Assembly (NCBI GenBank): GCA_002398875.1 | Contig: DHCC01000023.1 | Span: 42,723-69,595, forward strand | DNA from: Bacteroidales bacterium UBA4912 | GTDB lineage: Bacteria; Bacteroidota; Bacteroidia; Bacteroidales; Dysgonomonadaceae | DNA: 26,873 nucleotides | Direction of reading: 5' to 3' | In this document: positions 25,303 through 26,873 of the stretch, one piece after another | Layout of the letters: every line of letters starts with the position of its first letter | Numbering within the stretch: position 1 is the stretch's first letter | Translations under genes and position numbers: made by a program | Notes under the pieces: model-generated | Database searches by the model: none | What the model saw: only the letters and a program-made list of their open reading frames with translations | What the model was told of the DNA's origin: nothing

Positions 25303-26718
25303 TTATTCAATCGATAATTTTCTAACTGTTCGGTCTTCACCTCCCGAAATGATATAATTACCATCTGAATCGATCGATATGTTACGAGCTACTTTAAAAG
25401 TTGATTCTAAAGGATCACCGTTAACCAAAGGATTGTTTGAACCTGGTTTACCAGCAACTAGTTCAACCATATCACCAAAAATCTTCACAATAACATGTCC
25501 ATCACCACACCAGGGACAGCTGCCTTTATTTACTACAAAAATTTCTCCGTCTTCATTAACAGCCATTCCATGTGGGTGATTTAATCTAGCATCAACAAGT
25601 CGATGACCAAACTCGATTCCTTGTCCATTATTTCCAGCATATAATGTCGAGGTCCATGTGTTATCATCATTTTTATCAAGCTTATAAATTGCATGTTGAT
25701 TTGCAAATGATGCAAAGAAGCATTTGTGATATTTGCTGTAAATAATGAATGAATCTTGCCAGTCTCCAAAACTATTAGGTAAATCCCCTTTAATTTCTCC
25801 ACCATAATTATTTTGATTTATTCCTCCTGGCTTTTTATTTGCTGCTGTATAAACTTTATAAGATTTCTCTAAAAGATTAACCTCTGCAATTCGACCCTCA
25901 GAATCCATTAAATACAACCAATTATCATCCTCGCCAAAAGTCAATGAAGAAACCTTGGCACCAGGTAAATCCGATACACTTACAGTAATGGTGGTAGTAC
26001 TATACTCCCAGCTATTAGCTTTTGAATAATAATAAATAGTACGTCCTCTATTCCAGAACTGCGTCACATAAAATGCGTCGCGTGTGCTATTAACTGTAGG
26101 GCTACTCAAATTATCAGGTGTAGCCAACTTTTGTACCTGATTGTCGTCTTGTGAGAGCATAAGCAATCTATTGCCCCATCCGGTTTCAATCAGAAAGATA
26201 TTATCTTGTGTTTGTCCGGCAAGTGCTGCTACATAGTGAACATCACCAAAAGTTACCGCATCCAGAGCGGCACCGGCATAATCAGCATCAGACATCCACG
26301 CATCTTCACCAAGTTTGCCTGCAATGGTTTTAACAGATCTACTTTGTTTATATTTAAACAAAAAGCCATCCGGCACGATACTATCTTTTCCAATTACAAT
26401 AGAAACCTGATTCACGCCATCGGGTTGTTTAGGTACGATCCCGGTAATACTAGCTCCATCAGTAGCTGTGAGAATAGCTTTTTTATCGGCAAAATAAACT
26501 TTCATATCCGAAAGTTCTCCCGGGAAATTACCATTAATAATAAAGGTCTGATCAATGATACCTCTAGTAGGAAGCAACTCATCTGCCGATATAGGTTTAG
26601 ACGAATTGTATTTGTTAATAATTTTAGGAGCTTTCTCAATGACAGCCTCCTTACTACAACCTATCGCGAAAAAAAACAGCGATAAGGTGTAAAGATAAAA
26701 AATTAAATGTTTCATCAT
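25303..26718 (-). CDS. IPT/TIG domain - NHL-type propeller lipoprotein
   Basis: This is a 471-aa lipoprotein and the first gene of the PUL in the window. The signal ends at FFAIGC (Cys21; Met1 or Met2 may be the start) and is followed by SKEAVIEK, consistent with surface export. An IPT/TIG Ig-like domain covers about 41-124 (TFIINGNFPGELSDMKVYF). Residues 128-471 form an NHL-like beta-propeller with repeats such as LNHPHGMAVNEDGEIFVVN and ARNISIDSDGNYIISGGEDRTVRKL. A CPWC pair (Cys401, Cys404) sits in one blade loop. Proteins of this architecture occur next to SusCD pairs and are thought to be surface glycan-binding or auxiliary proteins; no enzyme motif is seen. It probably binds polysaccharide at the cell surface. 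Confidence 0.82.
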   Translation of the reverse strand: MMKHLIFYLYTLSLFFFAIGCSKEAVIEKAPKIINKYNSSKPISADELLPTRGIIDQTFIINGNFPGELSDMKVYFADKKAILTATDGASITGIVPKQPDGVNQVSIVIGKDSIVPDGFLFKYKQSRSVKTIAGKLGEDAWMSDADYAGAALDAVTFGDVHYVAALAGQTQDNIFLIETGWGNRLLMLSQDDNQVQKLATPDNLSSPTVNSTRDAFYVTQFWNRGRTIYYYSKANSWEYSTTTITVSVSDLPGAKVSSLTFGEDDNWLYLMDSEGRIAEVNLLEKSYKVYTAANKKPGGINQNNYGGEIKGDLPNSFGDWQDSFIIYSKYHKCFFASFANQHAIYKLDKNDDNTWTSTLYAGNNGQGIEFGHRLVDARLNHPHGMAVNEDGEIFVVNKGSCPWCGDGHVIVKIFGDMVELVAGKPGSNNPLVNGDPLESTFKVARNISIDSDGNYIISGGEDRTVRKLSIE

Positions 26719-26873
26719 ATCATGTTAATTAAATAAATAAAAAAGTTAATATAATAGACTTTGGATTCATGAAAATTCGATTTTTTGTTAAATAGACTAT
26801 GTTTTAACGTGGGACTTTTATTACTTTTACAAGCAAATATGTTAACTTATTTACATATATATTTCAAGTTTAG
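26719..26873 (-). promoter_or_regulatory. Leader/promoter region of the PUL (no exact motif found)
   Basis: This is AT-rich noncoding DNA upstream of the first PUL gene. I found no exact TAnnTTTG -7 box on the minus strand; the closest is CATATTTG near 26834-26841. No gene is visible. The operon promoter is expected here or just beyond the right edge. Confidence 0.25.

Noticed and set aside
26206..26685. 159-codon plus-strand open frame
   Set aside because: It is antisense to the IPT/TIG-NHL lipoprotein and has no signal, RBS or recognisable domain.
26719..26873. Assigning a specific promoter for the whole PUL
   Set aside because: No exact -7/-33 pair was found; CATATTTG is only a partial match and the true promoter may lie beyond the edge.
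1..26873. CRISPR array, tRNA/rRNA, insertion sequence or prophage genes
   Set aside because: No regularly spaced repeats, transposase motifs, integrase or structural RNA patterns were recognised on either strand.

Overview
The window is a polysaccharide utilization locus (PUL) of a Bacteroidota organism. The markers are an adjacent SusC/SusD pair, a DUF1735/DUF4361-type surface lipoprotein, an IPT/TIG plus NHL-propeller lipoprotein and a run of exported glycoside hydrolases. Every supported gene lies on the minus strand, so the locus is read from high to low coordinates. Phylum is confident; order (perhaps Bacteroidales) is inference. No rRNA, tRNA, CRISPR array or transposase was recognised.

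Layout in transcription order: a 155-base leader (26719-26873); IPT/TIG-NHL lipoprotein (25303-26718); SusC (22202-25276); SusD (20198-22189); DUF1735/DUF4361 lipoprotein (19263-20165); a terminator-like hairpin (19218-19245); a macroglobulin-like protein carrying a TonB plug domain without a barrel (16526-19156); an intergenic stretch with a candidate promoter, a 20-bp palindrome and a second hairpin; a GH146/GH127 beta-L-arabinofuranosidase (13947-16352); an AT-rich insert with two broken genes of unknown function (11923-13932); GH43-CBM6 (10514-11902); GH31 (8023-10497); GH29 (5920-7968); GH2 (3103-5859); and an unusual DUF1593-CE15 fusion (529-3090). The left edge holds an orphan reading frame (347-505) and the first 50 codons of a DNA methyltransferase (1-151), outside the PUL.

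Taken together, the exo-enzymes form a near-complete kit for two xyloglucan side chains. GH29, GH2 and GH31 would remove fucose, galactose and xylose (F chain). GH146, GH43 and GH31 would remove beta-L-arabinofuranose, alpha-L-arabinofuranose and xylose (T chain, known from Solanaceae). No endo-xyloglucanase or beta-glucosidase is visible, so backbone cleavage must be encoded elsewhere. Glucuronoarabinoxylan is the main alternative and would better explain the CE15 domain. No local regulator (HTCS, ECF sigma/anti-sigma, SusR) is present.

The most notable unexplained piece is the 2-kb insert between GH146 and GH43. Four or five small open frames there resolve into two larger secreted-protein genes. 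One is a lipoprotein of about 360 codons, broken by an in-frame TGA and an A9-tract frameshift. The other is a protein of about 295 aa, split at an A8 tract that forms a perfect -1 slippery heptamer. They may be decayed, phase-variable, recoded or mis-sequenced; the sequence alone cannot decide.
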